Of a stretch of 64,000 nt of DNA, positions 28,328-37,373 are shown piece by piece. The notes beneath the pieces are model-generated. The model saw only the letters and a program-made list of their open reading frames with translations, had not been told where the DNA came from and did no database searches. Source of the DNA: Ignavibacteria bacterium. Lineage in GTDB: Bacteria; Bacteroidota; Ignavibacteria; OLB7. Where the stretch lies: NCBI GenBank assembly GCA_020635205.1, contig JACKAE010000002.1, forward strand, positions 62,001 to 126,000. Direction: 5' to 3'. Numbering within the stretch: the stretch's first letter is position 1; every line of letters starts with the position of its first letter. The translations under genes and the position numbers were made by a program.

Positions 28328-30148
28328 TTACTTGATTGTCCACTCGTTATCCGACACCACCTCGTTCTCGCTGATTTTCCACAGACTCAAATGTCCGTTG
28401 GTATGGCTAACGGCCAGTTCATTTCCGTTCGAAAAGAATGCTGAGTGGATCATCGGGATCATTCCTTCCCCGTCAGTAACAGACATACGTTTGAGAACCT
28501 CACCACTGAAAGGATCAAGTAAAACCCCTCTTCCATCACTTCCTGTTGCCATAACGAGCGAGCCATCTTTACTCATCGAGAGCATGGCGATTTCTGCACC
28601 GTTGAGATATACATGTGAACGGATTAACATTCCGGTTGCTGTATTCCAGAACTTTACGTTTCCATCATATCCACATGTCAGTGCTACGCTACCGTCGGGA
28701 GTTAGTACTGTGCAGTTTACTACCTTACGTCTACCTACTTCTATTTTTTCTGCGCGTGTGGTTGCCCGCTGCCATTCTTCGAGAACCTCACGTTCATTTC
28801 TATGTGCGAAGAGTTGAGGTACTGCACCAACCTCTATACTGGTCAGGCTTCCAGAGCCATCGGAACTCGAAGCTATGATACTCATTCCGTCTTGAGTGAA
28901 TTTCAGGAAACGGGTTGCTTCGTTGTGGGGGTATATGCAAGAAAGAGTGTCCCCGGTTCGTGCATCCCAGATCGTAATCAACCCATCGTCGTGTCCAGTT
29001 GCTACCAGATTACCGTCGGGGCTGAAATCAGCCCACCAAACCCGTTTCCTGCTGGTGCTTGTAGACTTCTGATCGAGAGGTGCTATCAGTCTCTGTTCTG
29101 CTTTGCCAGTTGCTACGTGCCAGATAATAGCGCTGCTATCGAACGCACTGCTAACTACTCTCGATCCATCCTGACTAAATCGAACTGATTGAATTGAGGC
29201 TGTATGCCCGAGCATCGTTCTAACCCGACGCCCTGTTGCAACTTCCCAGATTGTTACTTCGTGCGATCTGCCCCCTGTCACAAGCCACTTCCCATTCGGA
29301 CTGATGTCGAGGCTGAATCCTTCGCTCAGCAGGGGAAGAATTCGCTCTGCCACTATATCTTCACTATCTGTTGTGTAAGGACGAAGGCGAACCAGTGCGT
29401 GTGAGGTTGGGAGGCTCTCTTCTGCAATCTTCCAGTCCAGCTTATCTCCCTGAGCCTGTCCAATAATTTTCCAGGAAGCTCCACCATCTGTACTCATTTG
29501 CACGGACAATGTGCCCGTTGCTCCACGCCACCTGATTGGAACAATCGATCCCCGTTGATAGACCTCGTTCCCTTTTGGAGATATAATTCTAAGAGATAGA
29601 GTGGAAGTATTCCTTTCCGATTCAATAGGATTATTGAGTTTGAAAAGCTGAGAAGAAGAAGGTTGTTCTTTACTCTCAGTAGTGCTGCGTGGGCTGGATG
29701 GATTGTCCCGAAGTTCGGGAACTGAAAGAGCTTCGTGGTTTTTCAGAGCAGAATCTGGCAGTAGAAGGTGTGGCGTCTCAGATGAGTGAGGAATCTCTCC
29801 CTTCCTTTCTTGAAACAACATTCCCGCCCCAAAACTGAAGAGAGCGAGCGTGAAATAGAAGAACATGCTCTTGCGTGAAGATAGCAGTTGCTTAAAACCG
29901 ATGGTTGTACTCAGGCTTCTTTTTTGTTCAAACTGGTTGATCTGTTGGTGCAGGAGTGTACGTGTCTCGGTGGTAGGGGAGACAATGCTATGTCTTAGGC
30001 TGGACATTGAACGACTGAGTGTGATGTGGTGCAGCAGAACATCTACGTTCTCGGGTGATGCTACAATCGTGCGGAGAATATCTGCTGCATGGCTGTTTTT
30101 TTCTATATCGCCATGTACTAATGCAATAACCTGTTCTTGAATGTCCAT
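28328..30148 (-). CDS. Membrane-anchored WD40-repeat protein, likely partner (anti-sigma-like) of the ECF sigma factor
   Basis: A 606-residue protein with an uncommon order of parts. Residues 1-94 are a cytoplasmic helical domain, 95-113 a transmembrane helix (FFYFTLALFSFGAGMLF), and about 114-190 a Ser/Pro-rich linker. An Ig-like module follows (ISPKGNEVYQRGSIVPIRW, about 195-260). From 270 come WD40 blades (VRFSQDGSRVVSSAFDSSAIIW, ADFSPDGNLVATGHDDGLITIWDART, NCTVLTPDGSVALTCGYDGNVKFW). It starts 14 bases after the sigma factor stop on the same strand, the usual place of an anti-sigma factor. The N-terminal part would bind the sigma factor and the external beta-propeller would sense a ligand or protein. 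No zinc-finger HxxxCxxC motif is seen, so the anti-sigma role is inferred from context. Confidence 0.7.
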   Translation of the reverse strand: MDIQEQVIALVHGDIEKNSHAADILRTIVASPENVDVLLHHITLSRSMSSLRHSIVSPTTETRTLLHQQINQFEQKRSLSTTIGFKQLLSSRKSMFFYFTLALFSFGAGMLFQERKGEIPHSSETPHLLLPDSALKNHEALSVPELRDNPSSPRSTTESKEQPSSSQLFKLNNPIESERNTSTLSLRIISPKGNEVYQRGSIVPIRWRGATGTLSVQMSTDGGASWKIIGQAQGDKLDWKIAEESLPTSHALVRLRPYTTDSEDIVAERILPLLSEGFSLDISPNGKWLVTGGRSHEVTIWEVATGRRVRTMLGHTASIQSVRFSQDGSRVVSSAFDSSAIIWHVATGKAEQRLIAPLDQKSTSTSRKRVWWADFSPDGNLVATGHDDGLITIWDARTGDTLSCIYPHNEATRFLKFTQDGMSIIASSSDGSGSLTSIEVGAVPQLFAHRNEREVLEEWQRATTRAEKIEVGRRKVVNCTVLTPDGSVALTCGYDGNVKFWNTATGMLIRSHVYLNGAEIAMLSMSKDGSLVMATGSDGRGVLLDPFSGEVLKRMSVTDGEGMIPMIHSAFFSNGNELAVSHTNGHLSLWKISENEVVSDNEWTIK

Positions 30149-30162
30149 AGTCTGGAAATACT

Positions 30163-30735
30163 CTATTTGTGATGTGCATCAGATTCATTGAGGATAGGGG
30201 AGAGTATTCTCTGCAATGATTGCTTGGCCTGATAAATCCGGTTCTTAATCTGATGGAAGTCGATATCGAGAATCTCGGCAATCTCCTTGTAGCTGTATCC
30301 TTCAACTTCATATAGGGAGAGAACCTCGCGATAGTGCGCAGGGATTTGCAGCAGTGCCTGCTGGATATGATCCTCAATATCCATATTGTTGAGATAGTCT
30401 GGCCGCAGAACCGATTCCTGGTGGTGTTTTCGTGCCAATTGCGCGTGCCGTTTTTGGTCGCGTAGATAGTTATGGCATCTGCTTCTGGCAGCACTAATCA
30501 ACCACCCATACACACTCCGCACCTCCTTTGATTGGCGGCAGGTCTGGTAAAATCTGAAGAACGTTTCTTGGTGAATATCTTGGGCAGCATCTTGATCCCC
30601 TAACATCACCATACAAAAACGGAAGACAGCACTTTCGTATCGATCAAACAATTGTTCAAAAGCCTTTGCATCTCCCACATGAATTTGCTCAATAAGAGAA
30701 GCATCATCCGGTTGTGGTGATTTATTGGCTTTCAT
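30163..30735 (-). CDS. ECF-type RNA polymerase sigma factor
   Basis: A 190-residue sigma-70 family protein of the extracytoplasmic-function type, with only regions 2 and 4. Region 2 spans about residues 15-90 (FEQLFDRYESAVFRFCMVML, GDQDAAQDIHQETFFRFYQ); region 4 is near the end (LLQIPAHYREVLSLYEVEGYSYKEIAEIL, DFHQIKNRIYQAKQSLQRIL). I start it at ATG 30735 (MKANKSPQPDD); an earlier ATG at 30768 adds 11 residues. It probably directs core polymerase to a small regulon under control of the WD40 membrane protein that follows. Autoregulation is plausible but no matching promoter pair was identified. Confidence 0.9.
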   Translation of the reverse strand: MKANKSPQPDDASLIEQIHVGDAKAFEQLFDRYESAVFRFCMVMLGDQDAAQDIHQETFFRFYQTCRQSKEVRSVYGWLISAARSRCHNYLRDQKRHAQLARKHHQESVLRPDYLNNMDIEDHIQQALLQIPAHYREVLSLYEVEGYSYKEIAEILDIDFHQIKNRIYQAKQSLQRILSPILNESDAHHK

Positions 30736-30768
30736 ATGGCTGTCTGATGTTCGCTTTTCGAAAAGCAT

Positions 30769-31192
30769 CTAACATAAAAGACACCGAAGCATAGGAAACT
30801 TCTTAAAGATTACACCTAAAAAGAAAGAGACGTAGGGTTGGTTGGGGTGCTCAGAAGCTGTTTCGGAATTTATCAGTACCACGAGACTCTTGTACGTTCA
30901 GACAGTCGTGCTGAGGTCTTCTGAAGCATCTCACCGGTGCAGAACCACCGCGCCTCTCCCTTCCTTACCATTCTCTCTACTCTTCCCGCGAGACTCTTCG
31001 CTTCGCCTTCGGCTCTGCTCAGAGTAACAGTCTGGTTTCTGCGCGATCATGCTCCATCGCTACCCAGCATTGTTTTTCCAAACAGCTTCTTATAGGTCAT
31101 CTACAGAGGGACATTCATTAGATTTGGAGTACTCCATTATAAGGGGTGTAGTGATGGTTGTCTGAAAAAATTAACGTAGAGTCTTCCTATCA
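30769..31192. other. Intergenic region, 424 bp, with one copy of a dispersed repeat
   Basis: Between the divergent sigma factor and OsmC genes. A GCGAGACTCTTCGCTTCGC repeat occupies about 30988-31030 and has relatives near 50.5 kb and 61.9 kb. Open frames here run through the repeat and are not genes. Both flanking promoters must lie here but are not recognisable by eye. Confidence 0.4.
30988..31030. repeat. Dispersed ~40-bp repeat, divergent copy
   Basis: Reads GCGAGACTCTTCGCTTCGC, then a CTCAGAGTAACAG end. It shares its two ends and order with the copies at 50454-50494 and 61941-61980 but differs in the middle. The repeat contains CGCTTCG units and imperfect inverted parts. Confidence 0.45.
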
Positions 31193-31684
31193 ATGAAATC
31201 ACACGAGTATAAGGTTACTATTTGCTGGACCGGAAACAACGGTTCTGGAACCTCATCCTATGCAGACTATTCCAGAAACCACAACATCGTAGTCTCTGGC
31301 AAACCATCCCTCCCCGCATCTTCCGACACAATTTTTAGGGGAGATGGAACTCGCCACAACCCGGAAGATATGCTGGTAGCATCACTCTCTTCCTGCCACA
31401 TGCTCTGGTACCTTCACTTGTGTGCAGATGCCGGGGTGATCGTCACATCATACTCTGACGAAGCAGTTGGAGTATTGAGCCTAAGAGATAACGAGCCGAG
31501 TAGCTTTAGCGAAGTTCTTCTCAGACCAAACGTCACAGTAAAAGAACCTGAGATGATAGACCGAGCGATGGAGCTACACGCCGAAGCTCACGCGAAATGC
31601 TTCATAGCGAACTCTTGCAATTTTCCTGTGCGGCACGAAGCCACTTGCAGTGTTAAACAGCTTGAAGAAGCGGAGCTTGGATAG
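31193..31684 (+). CDS. OsmC/Ohr-family peroxide-reducing protein
   Basis: A 163-residue OsmC-family protein that would reduce organic hydroperoxides through a cysteine pair. The peroxidatic cysteine is C68 in LVASLSSCHMLWYLHLCADAG, and C136 (HAKCFIANSCNFPV) is in the position of the second one. The glycine and proline landmarks RGDGTRHNPEDMLV precede C68 as usual. Length is slightly above the common 140. The downstream nitrilase gene begins 58 bases after the stop, so the two may be cotranscribed. Confidence 0.88.
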   Translation: MKSHEYKVTICWTGNNGSGTSSYADYSRNHNIVVSGKPSLPASSDTIFRGDGTRHNPEDMLVASLSSCHMLWYLHLCADAGVIVTSYSDEAVGVLSLRDNEPSSFSEVLLRPNVTVKEPEMIDRAMELHAEAHAKCFIANSCNFPVRHEATCSVKQLEEAELG

Positions 31685-31742
31685 GTGGAGGAGAGGAGGC
31701 ACTTCCGCTTGTGTGACTTCAATTAACCAAGGCGATACTATC

Positions 31743-32474
31743 ATGAAACTTGCCGTTGCGCAGCTCCGCTCAATCGCCGGAGATATTGACTACAACGTTA
31801 GGAGACATGAAGCTCTTCTCTCCTTAGCTGCCTCGCGAGGAGCTGACCTGATAATTTTTCCTGAGTTGTCGTTGACCAACTACGAGCCTCAGCTTGCGCG
31901 AGGGTTGGTGATGAGTGAGACCGATTCCCGTATAGAGAACCTTCAAGCAGTGAGTGACAGACACGGCATGGTGATAGGTGTGGGGATGCCAACTGCTGCC
32001 GGTTCGGATGTGCGGATTAGTATGCTCTACCTTCAACCGGGCAAGGAGGCTGCGACATACTCCAAGCAACATTTGCACGAAGACGAACTTCCCTATTTCG
32101 TGGAGGGTACAGAATCTATTGTTCTTTCTCTTGAAAGGGAGAAGCTGGTGCCGGCTATCTGCTATGAATCGTTGCTCCCCAAACATGCCGAACAGGCTGC
32201 AATGCTGAATGCCTCGGTTTACCTTGCGAGCGTGGCCAAACCAGAGGGGGGAGTGGAGAGGGGAGCGAAGCACTATCCGATGATTGCACGCCAACACTCG
32301 ATGATAGTGTTGATGGCCAATGCTGTTGGAGAGTGCGATACCTTTGAAAGTGCCGGTAGGTCGGCAATATGGAAGAGGGATGGATCGCTTGCAGGTCAGA
32401 TGGATGGTACCTCCGAGGGGGTGCTGATCTTCGATACGGAGCGAGAGGAAGTAGCTGAGGTGCTTAGCCTGTAG
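31743..32474 (+). CDS. Carbon-nitrogen hydrolase (nitrilase superfamily)
   Basis: A 243-residue amidase of the nitrilase superfamily. Starting at ATG 31743 (MKLAVAQLRSIAGDI), the catalytic Glu-Lys-Cys triad is E41 in IIFPELSLTNY, K108 in YSKQHLHEDE and C140 in AICYESLLP. The upstream extension of the frame overlaps the OsmC gene and has no coding character. The substrate is not clear; the sequence looks like a generic omega-amidase/DUF-type member that removes amide nitrogen from small metabolites. Its position after osmC suggests repair or detoxification, but that is inference. Confidence 0.88.
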   Translation: MKLAVAQLRSIAGDIDYNVRRHEALLSLAASRGADLIIFPELSLTNYEPQLARGLVMSETDSRIENLQAVSDRHGMVIGVGMPTAAGSDVRISMLYLQPGKEAATYSKQHLHEDELPYFVEGTESIVLSLEREKLVPAICYESLLPKHAEQAAMLNASVYLASVAKPEGGVERGAKHYPMIARQHSMIVLMANAVGECDTFESAGRSAIWKRDGSLAGQMDGTSEGVLIFDTEREEVAEVLSL

Positions 32475-32565
32475 CTATAGCAGTTCTCCGTACACTCTCC
32501 ACTCAGTACCATCGATGGTTCACCGACACTGTGCCAACTGTCGGTACAGCTTAACGCCTACGTCC

Positions 32566-34371
32566 TCAGCGATTAGTCTCTTGCCCCTGCAACGCCTGCA
32601 CCTTGATGAGCAACGCCTTCAGCTCCTTCTCCTGTGCTTCGAACAGTCGTTCCTGCGTTTCATATTGCGCCTCAAGCTCAACCATACGAGTTTTCAGGCG
32701 GGAATTGTCATTGGGCAGAGCGATGGTGGTTGGAACGTCGTCAAGGCGGTGCGTGCCAACGGCGTCGTTGCCGTTGATCCAGGCCAACGTAATGGTGTCC
32801 CCATTGATTGCCGAAACCGCCAGAACCGAATCGGTCGAATTCGGTTTCGACGCTGGCAGGATATACTTGATGGTGTCGGCGAGAGCTGGAGCTTCGAATG
32901 ACGTGTAGTACGCCGAACCGGGGAATGCACCGGATGTGTCGTACGGTTCATAGAAGCGCAACTGGCTCGGGCGGTTGTTGTTGTTTACCAGCCACAAATT
33001 GGTGTTACCGAAGACCACAACTTCGGGTTCGGAGATCGTCATATCGTTGCTTCCGCCGTTGGCGAGGAACCCGAAGCTCCCGATGCCCTTGAGATCCAGT
33101 TCTCTTCCGCCGGGTATGACCGAGTAGGCTTTGTCAATGTCGAGAGACATCCCCCCACCAATTGTGCTGTATTGACTATTCGTACCAGTTGTATGTCCTC
33201 TTCCGCCTCCAACCGTCACGCCGGTGGCATAGCTGAGTCCACTCCCTTGTCCGATCGTGTGTCCACGACCACCACCTACCGTGGCGTAGCTGTCGAGCTG
33301 GAGAGCGGGATTGTCCATTCGTCGAACCCAGATAAATGCACCCCCCCTGATTGTTGCGAAGTCGCATCTGACATCAACGATGTTTCCGCTTCCTCCTCCT
33401 ATCGTCGCACGGCTGGCGATATCGTGCATCAGGTTTCTGTATCCTCCCCCTATCACGCCGTAATTGGCGTCATAGACACGATTGTCTCCCCCGCCCACAA
33501 TGACGGGTCCCGAAGCCGAACCTATGGTATTGGACTCTCCACCACCTATCATCCCCAAGAAACTGTAGGGGTTGACAGTATTTGATCTTCCCCCGCCGAT
33601 GAATGCCCCATTCGAGAGACCAGTAAGGTTAGAGCGACCTCCGAGAATCGATGCATACTGACTCGACGTGTCAATGCTGTTGTTGCTTCCACCACCGATG
33701 ATGGCATACTGTGAGCTTCCAATCTCACCACTCAATCCGCCCCCTATCACCGCATACGGGTTCTGGTTTGAACGTAACGTATTGCCCGAACCACCCCGTA
33801 TTGTCGAATGCGTTCCGTTCGTATTCTCTACACCGTTATTCATTCCACCGGCAATGACGCTGTAATTGCCCATCGCTACCTCCGTTGCACCACTATGAGC
33901 GAATTGAAGGTCGACTGCACTTGCTCCGCGTGCATTCCCCCCCGTATCTCGTTGCAGGCTCCCATTCTCGTTCAGGATCAAGGAGTTGGCTATCGTACCA
34001 CTCTCTCCTCGCACCTGCAACTGTATTGCGGTGCTGTCTGTCGTTCCTAAAAAGTTGGTGTCTGATATCGTTCCTATATTGCCACCGGGCAGCCAGTATT
34101 CTCCATTCCCGGATGCCAGCATGAACTCAGCCGTCGTCGTTCCTGGATCCGGTATTGTCAGCACGACATTCTGAGTCAGTGTTGAGGGTGTTCGTATCGT
34201 TACGGTGTTGAATGTGGAGTCGGTTCCGGTGTCGTCGAGGATAAGGCGTTCCGCACGCAAATCACGTTCCTGTCCGTGCAGATCAGGCGTCATGAGAACG
34301 AGTGAGAAGACTGCCACCACGGCAAGGCCTCGGATCAAAACATTCACGAAGTTGTTGTCAACGGGTGTCAT
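32566..34371 (-). CDS. Surface protein with YadA-like head repeats, type A
   Basis: A 601-residue exported protein. Signal peptide about 1-33 (core RGLAVVAVFSLVLM, cleaved near LHGQ). A conserved N-terminal domain follows (ERDLRAERLILDDTGTDSTF, LTIPDPGTTTAEFML, SGTIANSLILNENGSLQRD). Residues about 160-420 are head repeats with the core xxIGGGxxNxI, irregular in length in this type (NYSVIAGGMNNGV, ATIRGGAFIWVRRM). Then a beta-rich domain (GSFGFLANGG, VVVFGNTNLWLVNNN, LRFYEPYDTSG), and a C-terminal coiled coil (LKTRMVELEAQYETQERLFEAQEKEL). It lacks a YadA-type membrane anchor. It is the second gene of a B-A pair; the B gene ends 12 bases upstream. The likely role is adhesion or a surface layer of trimers. 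Confidence 0.75.
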   Translation of the reverse strand: MTPVDNNFVNVLIRGLAVVAVFSLVLMTPDLHGQERDLRAERLILDDTGTDSTFNTVTIRTPSTLTQNVVLTIPDPGTTTAEFMLASGNGEYWLPGGNIGTISDTNFLGTTDSTAIQLQVRGESGTIANSLILNENGSLQRDTGGNARGASAVDLQFAHSGATEVAMGNYSVIAGGMNNGVENTNGTHSTIRGGSGNTLRSNQNPYAVIGGGLSGEIGSSQYAIIGGGSNNSIDTSSQYASILGGRSNLTGLSNGAFIGGGRSNTVNPYSFLGMIGGGESNTIGSASGPVIVGGGDNRVYDANYGVIGGGYRNLMHDIASRATIGGGSGNIVDVRCDFATIRGGAFIWVRRMDNPALQLDSYATVGGGRGHTIGQGSGLSYATGVTVGGGRGHTTGTNSQYSTIGGGMSLDIDKAYSVIPGGRELDLKGIGSFGFLANGGSNDMTISEPEVVVFGNTNLWLVNNNNRPSQLRFYEPYDTSGAFPGSAYYTSFEAPALADTIKYILPASKPNSTDSVLAVSAINGDTITLAWINGNDAVGTHRLDDVPTTIALPNDNSRLKTRMVELEAQYETQERLFEAQEKELKALLIKVQALQGQETNR

Positions 34372-34383
34372 AGTATCGAACCT

Positions 34384-36183
34384 CTATTCGGCATTGTACA
34401 CGTTGGTCTCTTCCTTCGATTCGACTCCGTTCGAGGAGCGTTCGATCCCCTGTCCCTCCAGAGTCTGAACCGCGGCACGCAGCGCCTGTAGCTGCTCCTT
34501 TTGCGTTCCGAGCAGTTGCTCCCGGGTTGTCAGTAGCTCCTCAAGTCTGTTGATACGACTCTCTAAATCAGGATCATCATTTGGTACTGCAATCGCGGTC
34601 GGTACGTCCGAGCCGTCACGCCCAGTTCTCAAGGTCACGAACCCCCACGTCAGGGTAATGGTGTCGCCGTTCATAGCCGAAACTTCCAGAACCTGGCCAA
34701 CCTGAAACGGCTTTGCTGCAGGAAGGATGTAGACGAGCGTATCGTCGAGAGGGGGGGATTCAAACGAAGTGAAGTAGACAGAGCTTGGGAAGTTTCCTGT
34801 GGTCGTATTTGGCTCGTAGAAGCGGATCTGACTCGCGGCGCCTGTGTTGTTTGCCAACCAGAGATTGGCATTGCCAAAGACCGCCACATCGGACTCCGAG
34901 ATGGTCATATTCCCACTCCCGTCGTTGGCAAGAAATCCGAAACTCCGGTCGGCATTGAGCGTCATCGCTTTGCCGCCGGGTATCACCGAATACTGACCAT
35001 TGATGTAATTTCCATACCCTCCGCCTATCGTTGAGTAATCGCTTTGTGTACGGATACCGTTCGACCGTCCTCCCCCGATCGTGGCATAATCGGCACTGTC
35101 CTCGATTACGTTGGCGCGTCCTCCACCGATTGAAGAATAGGTGGAATAGTTTCCTACTTTGTTAACCCATCCTCCACTGATTGTGGAATATTCTGCGCCG
35201 TTAGCGATAGTGTGAAAGAATCCTCCTCCGATCGCGGCATAGCTTGCACCGTTTTTGATGCGGTTATTCTCACCCCCAAGGATGGTCGAATACCGAGCCG
35301 TGTCATCTATTCTGTTGTATCCACCACCACCTATGGTGGAATGATCCGCCCCCGGCCTAATGAGGTTCAGGAGTCCTCCACCAATTGTGGAATAATCTGC
35401 AGTGGGCCAAAGCTTGTTTCCCGATCCGCCTCCGATCGTTCCGTGGGTGGTAGCGGAGTCGATGACGTTCTGGTACCCTCCCCCAATGGTGGAATAGTCC
35501 CCCCCGGTCTCAATCGCATTCTCTCGACCGCCTCCGATCACAGTATAGCGAGCGCTGGTATCGATCGTGTTGAGTCTTCCTCCCCCTATCGTTGCATAGA
35601 TGGAGCCATCATTGATCGCGTTGGACGATCCTCCCCCAATTGTGGCATTATCGGCAGTCGAAGCAATGCCGTTGTTCTGCCCACCTCCGATGACACTGTA
35701 CACACTTGCTGCTACCTCAGTCGCCACACTCCGGGCAATCTGAAGGTCGACAGCCCCGGCTCCCCGCGCGTTTCCTCCGGTATCCCGTTGCAGGCTCCCG
35801 TTCTCGTTCAGGATCAACGAGTTGGCGATCGTGCCGCTTCCTCCACGCACCTGGATCTGCACTGCCGCACTGTCCGTGGTTCCAAGAAAGTTGGTTCCGG
35901 GTGTCGTTCCGCTGTTGCCGTCAAGTCCCCAGAACCCTCCACTTCCCGAGGAAGTCAGCATGAATTCTGCTGTTCCGGTTCCGGGATCGGGTATGGTCAG
36001 AACGACATTTTGCAGGAGTGACGAGGAAGTCCGAATCGTTACGGTGTTGAATGTAGAGTCGGTTCCGTTGTCATCGAGAACGAGCCGTTCAGCCCGCAGG
36101 TCTCGCTCTTGCGCCTGCAGATCGGTTGCCACAACAAACAGGGAGAGGAGGGCGGCGAAGCAAACACTCTGTTTTATACTCAT
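34384..36183 (-). CDS. Surface protein with 17-residue head repeats, type B
   Basis: A 599-residue exported protein with signal peptide MSIKQSVCFAALLSLFVVAT, cleaved near LQAQ. The middle carries 15 head repeats of consensus [AS]TIGGGxxNxIxxxAxY, 17 residues each (for example ATIGGGRLNTIDTSARY and STIGGGYQNVIDSATTH); the fourteenth is two residues shorter and the last reads SVIPGGKAMTL. The C-terminal beta domain (RSFGFLANDGSGN, DVAVFGNANLWLANNTG) is followed by a coiled coil (LESRINRLEELLTTREQLLGTQ) and ESKEETNVYNAE. This repeat pattern is the left-handed beta-roll of trimeric surface proteins. It is the first gene of the downstream B-A pair and is preceded by the regulatory block at 36258-36321. 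Confidence 0.78.
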   Translation of the reverse strand: MSIKQSVCFAALLSLFVVATDLQAQERDLRAERLVLDDNGTDSTFNTVTIRTSSSLLQNVVLTIPDPGTGTAEFMLTSSGSGGFWGLDGNSGTTPGTNFLGTTDSAAVQIQVRGGSGTIANSLILNENGSLQRDTGGNARGAGAVDLQIARSVATEVAASVYSVIGGGQNNGIASTADNATIGGGSSNAINDGSIYATIGGGRLNTIDTSARYTVIGGGRENAIETGGDYSTIGGGYQNVIDSATTHGTIGGGSGNKLWPTADYSTIGGGLLNLIRPGADHSTIGGGGYNRIDDTARYSTILGGENNRIKNGASYAAIGGGFFHTIANGAEYSTISGGWVNKVGNYSTYSSIGGGRANVIEDSADYATIGGGRSNGIRTQSDYSTIGGGYGNYINGQYSVIPGGKAMTLNADRSFGFLANDGSGNMTISESDVAVFGNANLWLANNTGAASQIRFYEPNTTTGNFPSSVYFTSFESPPLDDTLVYILPAAKPFQVGQVLEVSAMNGDTITLTWGFVTLRTGRDGSDVPTAIAVPNDDPDLESRINRLEELLTTREQLLGTQKEQLQALRAAVQTLEGQGIERSSNGVESKEETNVYNAE

Positions 36184-36512
36184 AGTACCAGCACCTTGTA
36201 TAGACTGGAGAATATCTGATTGGACATAGGAAGAGAGATCGTCTCACTATCAGATTTAAGTATATCTGAGTTCCCACCTCAATGCAAACAAGGCTACTGG
36301 TACAAATCCTTTTTTGTACCAAAAGCGAGATAGAATATGCTCAAGAGAGCAAAAAGGAAGGTTCCGTTCCCCTGAGGAGATTGCCTGTGTGGTAGCATGT
36401 TTTGTGAGAAGGGGAGAGGTGGTGTTACTTCAGAAAAGAAGAACGGGACGAAAGCCACAGGTACGGTACTACGAACAGGATTTTAAGACACGCTCTCAGC
36501 TATTTGCCAGTC
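36184..36512. other. Intergenic region, 329 bp, upstream of the second B-A pair
   Basis: Contains the conserved regulatory block (36258-36321) and a short purine-rich stretch towards the methyltransferase end. No gene is seen; a 68-codon open frame on the plus strand has no coding character. Confidence 0.5.
36258..36321 (-). promoter_or_regulatory. Conserved regulatory block, copy 2, with inverted repeat
   Basis: AAGTATATC at 36258-36266 is followed, with a 41-base offset, by the inverted repeat TGGTACAAA (36298-36306) and TTTGTACCA (36313-36321). Between them lies a shared ATGCAAACA segment. The same arrangement precedes the other B-A pair at 43007-43075. It is about 75-140 bases upstream of the type B start codon and may hold a promoter and an operator. 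Confidence 0.6.
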
Positions 36513-37292
36513 TCAAATGATGCTGGGTTCCTTTTTTTGAGCGACGAAAATCATCTCTGGACTCATTTCATTGTATAGACTACAGTCCCAATCGCCATAG
36601 ACAGTTTGAACACGAAACCCGGCTGTAGTCAGCCCCTCCTCGATCTCACTATACGAGCGGAATAGTATTTTATCCGTTGACACAACTACCTCTCCAGATT
36701 CCTTGAATAGATAGTGAAGTTCATATGTTGCCAATCCATTCCTGGCCTCTATGACGTTGCACCAATACTCAATCTCACCAAGTGATGGGTCGCTGACACG
36801 TCTGCGAGATCTTTCGGTTGGCCAGTTTTTAAACGATTCAACCAGTGATCGCCTGCTATCAAACATCAGGTAGCCGTCGTTCCTCAGAGTGTCGTGTGCC
36901 ATTCCTAACATTCCTGTCCACTCTTTGTCGGCGAGTAAAAATTGTGCGACATGGCTCGTCATCAAGAGTAGATCGGCTTGTAGTCCACTCAGTTTCTCAT
37001 AATCTCCCTCAATCCATTCTACTCGATCAGCGTATGGCTTTTGCCTGGCGACGTCAAGCATGGCGACAGCTGGATCGATTCCAATCGTTTGATAACCACG
37101 TTTTGCCAACTCGCAAGTCAGCAGCCCGGTACCACAGCCGAAGTCAACGATTGTGCTCGGTGAGAGCTTGTCAACCTCATGAAGCCAGAAATCACGGTCA
37201 TCACCGAGCGCATTGATCGAGTCGTATGCGGTGACTAAACGAGGATCAGAGAATTGCTTTGACTCAGAGGCGGTGCGTTGCTTTTGGGTCAT
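36513..37292 (-). CDS. Class I SAM-dependent methyltransferase
   Basis: A 259-residue methyltransferase, started at ATG 37292 (MTQKQRTASESKQFSD); the ORF could extend nine residues. The Rossmann motif I is TIVDFGCGTGLLTCELAKRG. Motif II is QTIGIDPAVAMLDVAR and motif IV is in LQADLLLMTSHVAQFLL, all in proper order. The substrate is unknown. It sits within the surface-protein array between the extra B gene and the second B-A module, same strand, without sequence relation to its neighbours. Confidence 0.87.
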   Translation of the reverse strand: MTQKQRTASESKQFSDPRLVTAYDSINALGDDRDFWLHEVDKLSPSTIVDFGCGTGLLTCELAKRGYQTIGIDPAVAMLDVARQKPYADRVEWIEGDYEKLSGLQADLLLMTSHVAQFLLADKEWTGMLGMAHDTLRNDGYLMFDSRRSLVESFKNWPTERSRRRVSDPSLGEIEYWCNVIEARNGLATYELHYLFKESGEVVVSTDKILFRSYSEIEEGLTTAGFRVQTVYGDWDCSLYNEMSPEMIFVAQKKEPSII

Positions 37293-37373
37293 AGATCTGC
37301 AGCTCAGCGTTCTGTGCAAGAGACTATTGAATGGCCAGAATTGACTTCGTTATTGTCTGATTACTATGCCTGA

